DNA of 26,725 bases from UMGS1766 sp963660915 (GTDB lineage: Bacteria > Bacillota > Clostridia > Oscillospirales > Oscillospiraceae). The position numbers and the translations under genes were made by a program. The notes beneath the pieces were generated by a model. The model was not told the origin of the DNA, did not search any database, and worked only from the letters and a program-made list of their open reading frames with translations. How positions within the stretch are numbered: position 1 is the stretch's first letter; each line of letters begins with the position of its first letter. Shown piece by piece: positions 1 through 7,425 of the stretch. The stretch spans positions 1 through 26,725 of the forward strand of contig CAVLAO010000021.1 of NCBI GenBank assembly GCA_963660915.1, given 5' to 3'.

Positions 1-55
1 GAGCGCCACCTTGCCAAGGTGGAGGTAGCGAGTTCGAGCCTCGTCTTCCGCTCCA
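1..55 (+). tRNA. tRNA-Gly (GCC), 3' part
   Basis: The window starts inside this tRNA. The anticodon stem CCACC/GGTGG encloses the loop TTGCCAA, giving anticodon GCC for glycine. A T-arm (GTTCGAG) follows, then the 3' acceptor strand CTTCCGC at 45-51, discriminator T52 and an encoded CCA at 53-55. The 5' acceptor strand and D-arm lie upstream of the window. It forms a short tRNA cluster with the tRNA-Cys 40 bases downstream. Confidence 0.93.
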
Positions 56-63
56 AAAAAATG

Positions 64-90
64 AAAACAGGAGCAATTTGCTCCTGTTTT
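64..90 (+). terminator. Hairpin between the two tRNAs
   Basis: An 11-bp inverted repeat, AAAACAGGAGC and GCTCCTGTTTT, closes over a 5-base loop and ends in a T run. It is a simple rho-independent terminator shape right after tRNA-Gly. It would separate the two tRNAs into two units, or act as a processing structure; the sequence alone does not decide between these. Confidence 0.7.
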
Positions 91-95
91 CCTAT

Positions 96-169
96 GGCAC
101 CATAGCCAAGCGGTAAGGCACGGGTCTGCAAAACCCTGATCCCCGGTCCGATTCCGGGTGGTGCCTCCA
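96..169 (+). tRNA. tRNA-Cys (GCA)
   Basis: A complete cloverleaf. The acceptor strands GGCACCA (96-102) and TGGTGCC (159-165) pair fully. The D-arm is GCC/GGC, the anticodon loop CTGCAAA gives GCA (cysteine), and the T-arm is CCCGG/CCGGG around the loop TCCGATT. Discriminator T166 and an encoded CCA (167-169) end the gene. The outermost anticodon-stem pair (C against T) is mismatched; everything else looks functional. Confidence 0.95.
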
Positions 170-186
170 TAAGAGGAAACACTCCA

Positions 187-214
187 GATGCGTCTGACGA
201 AAGTCAGGCGCATC
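187..214 (+). terminator. GAAA-tetraloop hairpin after tRNA-Cys
   Basis: GATGCGTCTGAC and GTCAGGCGCATC form a 12-bp stem (one G-T pair) capped by GAAA, 17 bases after the tRNA. A broken T-rich tail follows (GTTTCTGGGCTTTTTC). It is most likely the terminator of the tRNA-Cys transcript. Confidence 0.65.
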
Positions 215-283
215 GACCGTTTCTGGGCTTTTTCTGTCCCGGGTTTCTTCTTTCAAACCATAGATGCAAATCGCTGTTTCAGA

Positions 284-345
284 GCGTCTGCCCCGATTCG
301 AACCGGGCGTTTTCCCTTTTCGTGCAGATGCAGTCAGCCAGTGCC
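284..345 (-). pseudogene. Possible decayed tRNA relic (Ser/Leu-like)
   Basis: On the minus strand a box-A-like stretch, TGGCTGAC (333-340), is followed by a box-B-like T-loop, GGTTCGAATC (295-304), in an arrangement similar to a class II tRNA. The T-stem has one mismatch. The 3' acceptor-like CAGACGC (284-290) has no matching 5' strand and no CCA follows. Chance similarity is possible because TTCGAA is a common palindrome. The stretch 170-483 has no gene; it otherwise holds only the hairpins listed at 187 and 443. Confidence 0.3.
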
Positions 346-442
346 TTTTTTGAGCGACGTTTTTCACAGTTGGCAGCGGTATTTTTCTCAAAAAGAATCA
401 CAAAAATTAGCCACGGTCTAACAAGACAGTATTCTAGGAGTT

Positions 443-477
443 AAGGTGTAATCCCAATAAAGGGGTTGCACCTTTTT
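443..477 (+). terminator. Hairpin with T tract
   Basis: AAGGTGTAATCCC (443-455) pairs with GGGGTTGCACCTT (462-474), with two G-T pairs and a 6-base loop, and is followed by TTTTT. It is a rho-independent terminator on the plus strand. It lies just beyond the tail of the minus-strand recombinase relic, so it may mark the border between the tRNA region and the mobile-element debris. Confidence 0.6.
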
Positions 478-483
478 CTTTAT

Positions 484-640
484 TTATTTAAGTGGATTTT
501 CCGCATTTTTCTTCATCCTTTCCGGTGCTTCTAAAAACTGCTGTTTCGTTGGAATATCGAATAATCCGACAGTCGTAAAGTAGATGTCCACCTTAACATG
601 TCCATGAGAGTGCTTTTTCTCATTATTATGAATTTCGATA
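484..640 (-). pseudogene. C-terminal relic, probably large serine recombinase
   Basis: On the minus strand an open stretch of about 50 codons ends at a TAA (484-486). It has no start of its own. Its residues include HSHGHVKVDIYFTTVG and GLFDIPTKQQ. This resembles the tail of resolvase-type large serine recombinases, where a charged stretch is followed by a hydrophobic beta-strand segment (DUF4368-like region); this is recalled from family patterns, not searched. The catalytic and DNA-binding parts are absent. Its upstream end runs directly into the IS1182-type relic at about 635-645, which suggests a deletion or recombination junction. It could be the tail of another mobile-element protein. 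Confidence 0.4.
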
Positions 641-849
641 TAGATACTTAATCAGGACCATTTTGAACAGCACCACTGGATCAATACTAGGCGCCCGTTA
701 TCTTCACAATAGAGGGACTCTACCATTTTATATAGCACGTTGAAATCTACGGCTGTGTCTATCTTTCGAAGCGGATGTTCCTGTGGCACCAGACTTTCTA
801 TGTCTACCATTTCGACTATCCCACGATCCAGTTTTCCTCGTTTCGGCAT
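640..849 (-). pseudogene. IS1182-type transposase, N-terminal relic
   Basis: The ATG at 849 opens a reading frame whose residues match the conserved start of IS1182-family DDE transposases: the stretch around SLVPQEHPLRKIDTAVDF, followed by VESLYCEDNGR. In intact members this continues as PSIDPVVLFKMVLIKYL. Here that continuation is present in another frame, so a one-base deletion near 690 breaks the gene. The match stops near 640, where recombinase-like sequence begins. The DDE catalytic core is missing, so the element is dead. Confidence 0.75.
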
Positions 850-883
850 TTTTTTACCTACTTTTGTTTTCCCATCAAAATGA

Positions 884-913
884 GAAAAAGCCCAGCTAAA
901 GCTGGACTTTTTC
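884..913. terminator. Symmetric hairpin between IS relics
   Basis: GAAAAAGCCCAGCT and AGCTGGACTTTTTC form a nearly perfect stem with a 2-4-base loop and one C-A mismatch. A runs on one side and T runs on the other make it a possible bidirectional terminator. It sits between the IS1182-type and IS3-type relics. Confidence 0.6.
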
Positions 914-932
914 GACAGGCTGTTGTATTATG

Positions 933-1145
933 CATCCATTTCAGATGATAGTAAAAGATTGCACGCGGCAACTGAGCGATTGAGAGAAGAATCTTCGGTG
1001 AATGTCTTTGCCTCAGTTCTTGGACTACCTGCGGCGTCATTTGTGCTTGCATCGCTCTTCTTCTAAATTAAGGCTTGTAAATTTTTAGGTGGTGATTCTC
1101 CGTACGAAGCTGAGGAACCTCTGTCAAGAGATTTTCTTCTACTTT
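933..1145 (-). pseudogene. IS3-family transposase relic (orfA tail and orfB start)
   Basis: Read on the minus strand, residues TEVPQLRTENHHLKIYKP resemble the leucine-zipper tail of IS3-family OrfA. After an in-frame TAA at 1068-1070 the same frame continues with TPQVVQELRQRHSPKILL and then AIFYYHLKWM, which match the start of IS150-type OrfB (helix-turn-helix part). The OrfB match stops near 933, and the integrase core with its DDE residues is gone. The remaining 1146-1203 holds nothing recognisable. No terminator for the zinc transporter operon is evident upstream of this relic. Confidence 0.65.
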
Positions 1146-1203
1146 TTTTGCACATGAAAAGCACCAAGTTTGGCAGACAGAATTCTAAGACATCTGGATG
1201 ATT

Positions 1204-2052
1204 TTATAGTCGTTTTTTCCGTACAAAGAATGTGATAACAAAAAACAGAGCCAGTACCAATGTGATGCTTGCACCGGCAGAAGAGCCGATATAATAGGAC
1301 AGCATCAGTCCTGCGATGCCGGCAAGGACAGCGCCCAACAAAGAGAACAGAGTGTATTGTTTCATGTTTTTTGCCAGATTTCGCGCCATTGCACCGGGTA
1401 AAATCAGAAGAGAATTGATTACCAAAAGACCAATCCAGGTCATGGTAAGTGTGACAACTACAGCGACAACGCAGTTAAAAAGCGCATCAATGGCAAAAAT
1501 GGAAACACCGCGGCTGTTGGCCAATGCGGGGTGAATTGCAGACAGCGTCAGTCGATTTAGGGCAAAAATCCACAGCAGGATTACGATCAGAAGAATAACA
1601 GACAGAAGGCCGATGCGGATAGGCGAAACGGACAAAATATCGCCCACAAGCAAACTGTTAAATTTTGTAAAGCTGCTGCCGCCGAGAGTGGAAAGAAAGA
1701 TTCCAAGAGCTACTGCAGTGGAGGAAAACACACCGATAACCGTGTCACTGGCGAGATCGCTTTTATTTCGCACCAGGCTGAACAGCAGGGCGAAGGCGAC
1801 AGACAGCGCAACCGCACACCAGGTAGGAGCAGCCAGACCGCAGATGGCACCGATAGCCAAACCGGCGAAGGCGCTGTGTCCCAGTGCGTCAGAAAAGAAA
1901 CTCATACGGCTCTGTACAACCATTGTGGAAAGCAGACCAAACAGAGGAGATATAACCAGAATAGCCAAGAGGGCATTTTTCATAAAGAACATGCTGCCCG
2001 GTTCCGCCCATTCAAAGGGAAGCAGATCTACCAATGCATACCAGAAATTCAT
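1204..2052 (-). CDS. znuB: Zinc/manganese ABC transporter permease (ZnuB-like)
   Basis: A 282-residue polytopic membrane protein of the ABC-3 family, which forms the channel of high-affinity Zn/Mn importers. About eight hydrophobic segments are visible. The region FFSDALGHSAFAGLAIG carries the family pattern (DALSHA-like), followed by a segment for the coupling helix. The length is normal. An AAGGAGGTGG ribosome binding site lies just upstream, inside the end of the ATPase gene, and the start overlaps the ATPase stop as ATGA, so translation is coupled. It is the last gene of the operon; mobile-element debris follows directly downstream. Confidence 0.9.
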   Translation of the reverse strand: MNFWYALVDLLPFEWAEPGSMFFMKNALLAILVISPLFGLLSTMVVQSRMSFFSDALGHSAFAGLAIGAICGLAAPTWCAVALSVAFALLFSLVRNKSDLASDTVIGVFSSTAVALGIFLSTLGGSSFTKFNSLLVGDILSVSPIRIGLLSVILLIVILLWIFALNRLTLSAIHPALANSRGVSIFAIDALFNCVVAVVVTLTMTWIGLLVINSLLILPGAMARNLAKNMKQYTLFSLLGAVLAGIAGLMLSYYIGSSAGASITLVLALFFVITFFVRKKRL

Positions 2053-2822
2053 GCTTCGCCACCTCCTTTGACATGTTCGGATGGAAACTGTGCTTTAAAT
2101 TCCGGTGACGATAGCACCAGCAGAGGGGGGCCTTGCCGCAGAACCTGCTTTTTGAGCAGGATGACTTTGTCTACCTGTTTTAATGTGGCAAAATCGTGGG
2201 TAGAGAGAAGTATGGATAGGTCGAATTTTGTGCGTATGTCATCCAATAATTCCAACAGCTGACGTTCGCCTTCCATGTCGACACCGGACATAGGTTCATC
2301 CAAAATCAAAATGTGGGGAATTGGCTCCAATGCCATGGCCAACAGGACGCGCTGAACCTCTCCGCCGGAGAGTGCGCCCACTCGCTTGTCAATCAAATCC
2401 TCACCATTTACCCGATTTAGGCACTCAAGCACCTTGGAACGCAGTTTTTTTGTGCTTGGTAGGAACACGGGCCATTTTGATATAGCTGTGGTGAAAAGAT
2501 CCAGCACGCTGACCGGATCACCGGGATCAAAAGCAGGGGACTGGGGTACATAGCCGATGCGGGGAGTCATATGCTGACCGGTTGCAGACTGAAAAGTAAT
2601 CGTTCCGGTGTGGTGCATTTGCCCAAGAATGCTTTTAAAAAGAGAGCTTTTTCCAGCGCCATTTGGGCCAATGAGGGCAATCAGCTCGCCGCAATGCATG
2701 TGAAAACTGACGTGATCTAAAATGACATCGTCGCCACGTACCACGGATAGATCCTGCACCTTCAGGCAACAGGAACCCTGACAGCCGGTCGTGCAGTTTT
2801 TGTGTTTGATTGGTTTGCTCAT
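2049..2822 (-). CDS. znuC: Zinc/manganese ABC transporter ATPase (ZnuC-like)
   Basis: A 257-residue ATP-binding subunit that powers metal import. Walker A GPNGAGKS is at residues 52-59, a Q-loop (YVPQSP) near 91-96, the signature LSGGE at 151-155, Walker B ILILDEP at 171-177 and a switch histidine in LSTHD. The N-terminus carries a cysteine cluster (C10, C14, C18, C19) before the first beta strand, which many ZnuC/AdcC proteins lack and which might bind metal. The gene overlaps the binding-protein gene upstream and the permease gene downstream by four bases each (ATGA). Confidence 0.92.
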   Translation of the reverse strand: MSKPIKHKNCTTGCQGSCCLKVQDLSVVRGDDVILDHVSFHMHCGELIALIGPNGAGKSSLFKSILGQMHHTGTITFQSATGQHMTPRIGYVPQSPAFDPGDPVSVLDLFTTAISKWPVFLPSTKKLRSKVLECLNRVNGEDLIDKRVGALSGGEVQRVLLAMALEPIPHILILDEPMSGVDMEGERQLLELLDDIRTKFDLSILLSTHDFATLKQVDKVILLKKQVLRQGPPLLVLSSPEFKAQFPSEHVKGGGEA

Positions 2823-3739
2823 GAATAGGCCTCCAAAATGGTCTCAATATTGCTCTGAATTACTGCCTTATAGGCGGCCAGACCGCCACCCTCTCCGCTC
2901 ATACACATGCTGAGAGAATCGACTTGAATATCACATTCACGAGCGATGGCCTTGGCGGTGGCGTTGCTTCCATTTACTTCCGTGAAAATTACCGGGATCT
3001 GATACTTGTTTACCAATTGTGTGATCTCTACAATGGTTTTGGCAGAAGCTTCGCTGCCTTCTTCCTCTTCTACAGCAGCCAGAAGGTGCAGCCCAAAACT
3101 CTCTGCAAAGTAGCCAAACCCATCATGAAAGGTAATTAAATTAATGGCCTTCCCGTTTAGTTCATTCAGAAGTTCCTGACGGAAGTCGGTCAGATCGGTT
3201 GTGATTGCGTCTGCATTGGCGCGATAGGCATCGGCATGACCCGGATCGATCTGAGCAAGTCCCTCTGCCAGATTTTGCGCCATGATTGCTGCGTTGCGGG
3301 GATCCATCCATATATGAGGATCCTGTTCGTGGTCATGGGCGTCTTTGTGATTATGGTCAGAAGCTTCTTCCTGTTCTTCCCCGGAGGAGAGAAGTTCAAT
3401 TCCCGTCGAACAGTCGATTGTGGTTCGACCATCTAAAACGTCATCCAGAAAATCCTCCAGTCCAGCGCCGTTAATCAGCAATACGTCTGCCCGTTCCACT
3501 GCTTCCATATCACGCATAGTTAACGTGTAATCATGCAGACAGGAGACCTGCTGATCAATAACCAGAGAGACTGAGACGTTGTCAATGCCATCAGTGACAG
3601 CTTGAGCCAATAAATAGACCGGATAGGTTGTAGCGGCGGCTTTGATTGTGCTGCTGTCTTCCGACGATGCAGAAGGGCTTCCGCATCCGGAAAGGAGAAT
3701 CAAAATGGCTAAGATCATGCAAAATAATTTATGTTTCAA
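2819..3739 (-). CDS. znuA: Zinc-binding lipoprotein (ZnuA-like) with TTG start
   Basis: Metal-binding receptor of the importer, anchored outside the membrane. With the TTG start at 3739 it has 306 residues: a signal peptide with lipobox LLSGC (lipidated C19), the conserved first-ligand region around H69, a His/Asp-rich loop at 129-137 followed by PHIWMD (H142), H205 in TFHDGFGY and a late acidic site near E254. The His-rich loop is typical of zinc rather than manganese receptors. An ATG 30 bases upstream is in frame but lies upstream of the -10 element, so the mRNA cannot contain it; CACCTCC (complement of GGAGGTG) at 3745-3751 sits 5 bases from the TTG. Confidence 0.9.
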   Translation of the reverse strand: MKHKLFCMILAILILLSGCGSPSASSEDSSTIKAAATTYPVYLLAQAVTDGIDNVSVSLVIDQQVSCLHDYTLTMRDMEAVERADVLLINGAGLEDFLDDVLDGRTTIDCSTGIELLSSGEEQEEASDHNHKDAHDHEQDPHIWMDPRNAAIMAQNLAEGLAQIDPGHADAYRANADAITTDLTDFRQELLNELNGKAINLITFHDGFGYFAESFGLHLLAAVEEEEGSEASAKTIVEITQLVNKYQIPVIFTEVNGSNATAKAIARECDIQVDSLSMCMSGEGGGLAAYKAVIQSNIETILEAYS

Positions 3740-3759
3740 TAAAACACCTCCAACCTCGA

Positions 3760-3788
3760 ATCTTATCATTGAACTTAAAATATGTCAA
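3760..3788 (-). promoter_or_regulatory. Promoter of the zinc transporter operon
   Basis: On the minus strand a perfect -35 TTGACA (3783-3788) is separated by 17 bases from the -10 TAAGAT (3760-3765). Transcription should begin near 3753, leaving a leader of only about 15 bases that holds the ribosome binding site. No clear Zur or MntR box was recognised between the elements. Confidence 0.75.
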
Positions 3789-3829
3789 ATGATGGATTGC
3801 TCATATGAATTTATGTGGTTTTGAAATAG

Positions 3830-3874
3830 CTGTGCACAGCGCGCTTTTATGAAAAAAAGACAGCACTGTGCACA
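3830..3874. repeat. Paired CTGTGCACAG palindromes
   Basis: CTGTGCACAG at 3830-3839 is a perfect 10-base palindrome. The same core, CTGTGCACA, recurs at 3866-3874, 26 bases further on. The two copies can also pair as a 9-bp stem with a large loop. They lie between the end of the ABC permease gene and the zinc operon promoter, so they could be regulator binding sites for the latter or a loose transcription-end structure for the former. A run of seven A (T on the minus strand) lies between them. Confidence 0.5.
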
Positions 3875-3885
3875 TTAGCTTAAAT

Positions 3886-4536
3886 TTAAAATTTTCTCCG
3901 TCCTGTCAGCCACGCGCCTAGGACAGAACTGAATATGCCGATGACAGCAACGATGCAATCCGGGCGTAAATCAATCCAGTCGGTCAACAGGGTATCTGTT
4001 AGAAAAATGCTGATTTTATTTAATGCAGTCCCATTGGAGAAGAATGCAGATACAAAATAGTATGTCAGCACGATAAAAAAACCGAAAGCGGAGCTACGGC
4101 ATAACTCAGAGGCAAGATAAAATAAACCGGAAAAAAAGAGACTTTGTATCAGCAGGTGTAAATATAGCATCCACATGTAGGGAAACCAGAAAGAAAGAAT
4201 TAACATGGTGATGGCCATGTGCAATGCATGCCAAAGCAGGATGAGCAGAAAATCCAACAGCGAAGAGAGAAAACCTGACGGATAGACGGACATAATCTCC
4301 CGCAGATTTCCATCCATTTGTTCACGCATTGAAAAATAGAGCCACCATACGACGAGAAGCGGCAGCAGAAGCTGGGTTAAGCGACAGATGAGCAAGAATT
4401 CTGATGCTGTATCGAGCAGCATTGTATGATATCGATATGCCAGGACAGGTGTGAAAACCAATGCTATGATGGATGGGAAATAATAGAGTTTTCCGGTGTT
4501 GCGAAACAATAGGTGGAGCATCGACAGGCGGCGCAT
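3886..4536 (-). CDS. ABC transporter membrane protein, unassigned substrate
   Basis: A 216-residue hydrophobic protein with about six membrane segments, ending in a basic tail (TGRRKF). It has no clear family motif, but its place right behind an ABC ATPase and its ABC-2-like size make it the likely permease half. The start at 4536 was chosen because an AAGGAGC site lies 7 bases upstream and the ATG overlaps the ATPase stop (TAATG). An in-frame ATG at 4560 lacks a site. Together with the 671-residue protein it probably forms the membrane part of an exporter; the substrate may be the small secreted protein at 7426-7836. Confidence 0.65.
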   Translation of the reverse strand: MRRLSMLHLLFRNTGKLYYFPSIIALVFTPVLAYRYHTMLLDTASEFLLICRLTQLLLPLLVVWWLYFSMREQMDGNLREIMSVYPSGFLSSLLDFLLILLWHALHMAITMLILSFWFPYMWMLYLHLLIQSLFFSGLFYLASELCRSSAFGFFIVLTYYFVSAFFSNGTALNKISIFLTDTLLTDWIDLRPDCIVAVIGIFSSVLGAWLTGRRKF

Positions 4537-5372
4537 TAGACAAGCTCCTTTACAACACAAAGATAACCATCTTCTATACAGGGCGATTGAGGCTCACCCG
4601 GCTGTTCTATTCCGGAAATAGCGCGCAGAGAAGTATCTGTCCTTTTTGCGATAAAATAAGGAGGCACCAGATTCTGTTCCTGTTCTGTGGGAACGAGGAA
4701 CACATGACCTTTGCCGAGAGCGGCAATTTCAGAGACTGTGCTGTTTGCGGCAATTTTACCATGAGATAGAATGATAATGTGATCGCACAGAGCAGCGACA
4801 TCCTCCACAATGTGGGTAGAGAGAATGACAAGTTTGTCCTTGGACAAGCCGGAAATCAAGTTTTTAAATCGGAGCCGTTCTTCGGGATCTAATCCGGCGG
4901 TGGGTTCGTCAAAAATAATCTGTTTTGGATCACCGAGAATTGCTTGCGCAATTCCGAGACGGCGCACCATGCCGCCGGAAAAAGTCTTTATTTTGTCGTT
5001 GGCATGGTCAGCCAGGCCGACGGCATCCAGACAACGGTGTATTTCCCCCCTCTGTTGTTTTTTTGGTATCTTTTTGCTTTCTGCAAAGTATCGAAGCATT
5101 TCGGCAGCGGTCAACCCATTAAATGCACCAAATTTTTGAGGAAGGTAACCGAGGCCGGCAGGGTAGGAGTGCTGCTTTGTGATGTCGATTTTGTCTGCAA
5201 AAACAGAACCATTGGGAATGTTATAAACCCTTGTTATGCACCGGATTAACGTCGTCTTTCCGGCTCCGTTTGGTCCCAGCAGACCGTAGACTCCATTCTC
5301 TAAAGAGAGATTGATTTGCTGTAATACCTGTTTTTTACCAAATGCTTTTGATAAATTTTTGATTTCCATCAT
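4536..5372 (-). CDS. ABC transporter ATPase (exporter type)
   Basis: A 278-residue ATP-binding subunit. Walker A GPNGAGKT is at residues 33-40, a Q-loop in YLPQKFG, the variant signature FSGGM at 131-135, Walker B IIFDEP at 152-157 and a switch histidine in STHIVED. The first 210 residues look like drug/bacteriocin-export (ABC-2) ATPases; the last 60 residues are an extra C-terminal domain as seen in BcrA-type proteins. The start overlaps the upstream stop (ATGA) with AGGAGG nine bases before it. It is coupled to the 671-residue membrane protein upstream and to the 216-residue permease downstream. Confidence 0.9.
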   Translation of the reverse strand: MMEIKNLSKAFGKKQVLQQINLSLENGVYGLLGPNGAGKTTLIRCITRVYNIPNGSVFADKIDITKQHSYPAGLGYLPQKFGAFNGLTAAEMLRYFAESKKIPKKQQRGEIHRCLDAVGLADHANDKIKTFSGGMVRRLGIAQAILGDPKQIIFDEPTAGLDPEERLRFKNLISGLSKDKLVILSTHIVEDVAALCDHIIILSHGKIAANSTVSEIAALGKGHVFLVPTEQEQNLVPPYFIAKRTDTSLRAISGIEQPGEPQSPCIEDGYLCVVKELV

Positions 5373-7384
5373 GACAGCTGACCTCCTAAACTGTATAGAA
5401 AATCGATCTGGTTTGTGGATTCGCTTGATTGCAGGTATTCATAGCAGGCACGAAGCACATCGGATATGCCGTATTGTTTCATCTGATAACGCAATGCCTG
5501 TTCAAATATCATAATGGAATCGCTGTAGGCGGGATCTGCTTCATCAAGCGTGAGAATCGCAGATGAGTTGGGAAGATCAGTGTCAGAGACTTCTTGTGCA
5601 TCGTCTTCATAGAGCGGATCCGGTAAAGAATCTGATTCGGAATAATATAAATAATACACAACCAACTCTTTCAATGCAGCGGTTTCTTTTCCTGAAGGAA
5701 TTCGCTGTTCCAAGATTGAGTAGGACAGCATGGTGGAACTATTAACCAATATATAATCCGGCATGAGTACCAAGTCCAAAGAAGTGCCCCCCACGGAACG
5801 GGCAATCATGCCGGGAAGACATAAAATTTTTGTTTCTTGAAGATTTAGATTGAGAGAAGTACCTAAAACAGATTCTGCATTTGATACTTTTGATTCTATT
5901 GTATTGAAATCGATGTTTGTCAGCTGCAATGGAGAATCATAGTAGGTTATTCCGTCAGACTCCCGCTTTTCCAGAAGACCGCCAATAAAAGTGGCGGTAG
6001 TGGCGACACCGCAAAAAGTTTGGTTATCGATTTGTTCCAGATTGCTGACAAGAGCAAGAGAGGTATCAAATGTGATATAGAAGTCAATCGTTTCTTCACT
6101 TTCGGAGTGTGCAATAATGCGATTTGTCGCCTGTTCCCAGAAAGGAACATACCCTGCAGTAGGATACCAGGGAATGCAGCCAGGCAGGGCAATGGCCTGA
6201 TTGTTGCTGCAGAACCAAACACCGGTTCCTTTGTACTGAATTATGATAGAGCCTGTTGGATTCTCCAGAGAATAGAAAACATCCAGATAATGCCCGTTTC
6301 TGGTGTAATTCAGTGCATTTCCTTCCGTGTCGGTGACCGAAACGATTTGATACCCTTGGTATAAAGTGAAATAATAGTGTGTATTATCTGAGCTTTGAGT
6401 GAATTCTATTTCAACCTCTGCGACGAGTTGTTTGTGCGCAGACAGGTCCATTCGGTAGGAAAGAATTTTGAAATTTGCAGGTTCCGACTTTTGCTCGGTA
6501 GACAGTTCGCATTTATATGCGCCGTTGATGCTGATTTCTCTGGAATCAAACCGTACAATGCTGTCATGAGAACAACTGAAGAAGATGCACAACGTTATGC
6601 AGGCAGCACAACCGGCTGCAACAGTCGGAATGTAGGAAACTATGCCATTGAACGATCTGTTTTTGAAAAGGAAAAACGTGAAAAAAAGCAGAATCCAGAA
6701 CAGGGCAGCAATCCATCGACAGAATTCCATCGGCAAGCCGTAGATAGAGTCCAGCATCCAATCGGTGTCAGGAGTGGTGACAGTGAAAAGTTCTAAAATC
6801 CATGCGGAGACAGAATCAGAAAAGAATAGATCGAACCATTGCTTTGCGATGGATGTGGTGAGGAAAGCATAGATTGTCAGACAGGTGTAGGCCGCCGGTC
6901 TGGTTACAGTGGATGCCAGCAGAGCGCCAAACACAACTGCAATCATCTGGGGCAGGAAAATATTGAGAAGACAGCTGCGCACTAAGTGAAGCGTTATCTG
7001 CAAGGAGAATACACCATGAGATCGTAGCGAAAAGAATTGATAGAAAAAAACGGTGGTGCTGGTGACAAGCAACAAGGGAAACAGGAGACCTATGCGTTGA
7101 AACTGAATCTTGATCCAGGCAGAAGAATCGGCGGACAGGATTTCTTTTAAACCACAATGGCGCTCTAAAGAGAGAAATTCATAGGTTAATATGGAAAGAA
7201 GAAGAAAAAGAAACAATCCGCTTGCCTGACCGCGGTTTAGATAGGACATAGTATCATTTGCAGCAAGCCATTTATTCTGCGCTATCATATAAATATGCAA
7301 TGCAAGGTATCCGATAACAGTGGTAATTATGAGAAATGGCGTGCGTATAAATACGCGGATGCTCTGATTGCAGATTCGACGCAT
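5369..7384 (-). CDS. Membrane protein with degenerate M1-peptidase-like extracytoplasmic domain
   Basis: A 671-residue protein. Roughly residues 1-300 hold six or seven membrane segments of ABC-2 permease character. About residues 310-540 are hydrophilic and show the pattern of the N-terminal beta domain of M1 aminopeptidases: a Y-x-M-D-L strand, then YQIVSVTDTEGNALNYTRNG, then IIIQYKGTG. No HExxH zinc site is present where the catalytic domain would follow, so peptidase activity is not expected. The ATG at 7384 follows AGGAGGAGC by 4-5 bases; the frame stays open further upstream only because it overlaps the preceding gene out of frame. Bacteriocin-associated membrane proteins of lactococcin-972 loci have similar size and place; homology is not shown. 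Confidence 0.7.
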   Translation of the reverse strand: MRRICNQSIRVFIRTPFLIITTVIGYLALHIYMIAQNKWLAANDTMSYLNRGQASGLFLFLLLSILTYEFLSLERHCGLKEILSADSSAWIKIQFQRIGLLFPLLLVTSTTVFFYQFFSLRSHGVFSLQITLHLVRSCLLNIFLPQMIAVVFGALLASTVTRPAAYTCLTIYAFLTTSIAKQWFDLFFSDSVSAWILELFTVTTPDTDWMLDSIYGLPMEFCRWIAALFWILLFFTFFLFKNRSFNGIVSYIPTVAAGCAACITLCIFFSCSHDSIVRFDSREISINGAYKCELSTEQKSEPANFKILSYRMDLSAHKQLVAEVEIEFTQSSDNTHYYFTLYQGYQIVSVTDTEGNALNYTRNGHYLDVFYSLENPTGSIIIQYKGTGVWFCSNNQAIALPGCIPWYPTAGYVPFWEQATNRIIAHSESEETIDFYITFDTSLALVSNLEQIDNQTFCGVATTATFIGGLLEKRESDGITYYDSPLQLTNIDFNTIESKVSNAESVLGTSLNLNLQETKILCLPGMIARSVGGTSLDLVLMPDYILVNSSTMLSYSILEQRIPSGKETAALKELVVYYLYYSESDSLPDPLYEDDAQEVSDTDLPNSSAILTLDEADPAYSDSIMIFEQALRYQMKQYGISDVLRACYEYLQSSESTNQIDFLYSLGGQLS

Positions 7385-7425
7385 AAGTGCTCCTCCTGTT
7401 GCATTTTTACGAAGGAAAAAAGAAT

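Noticed and set aside
92..421. Open frames on both strands across the tRNA-Cys and its downstream region
   Set aside because: They cover the tRNA and hairpins and carry no start signals or domains.
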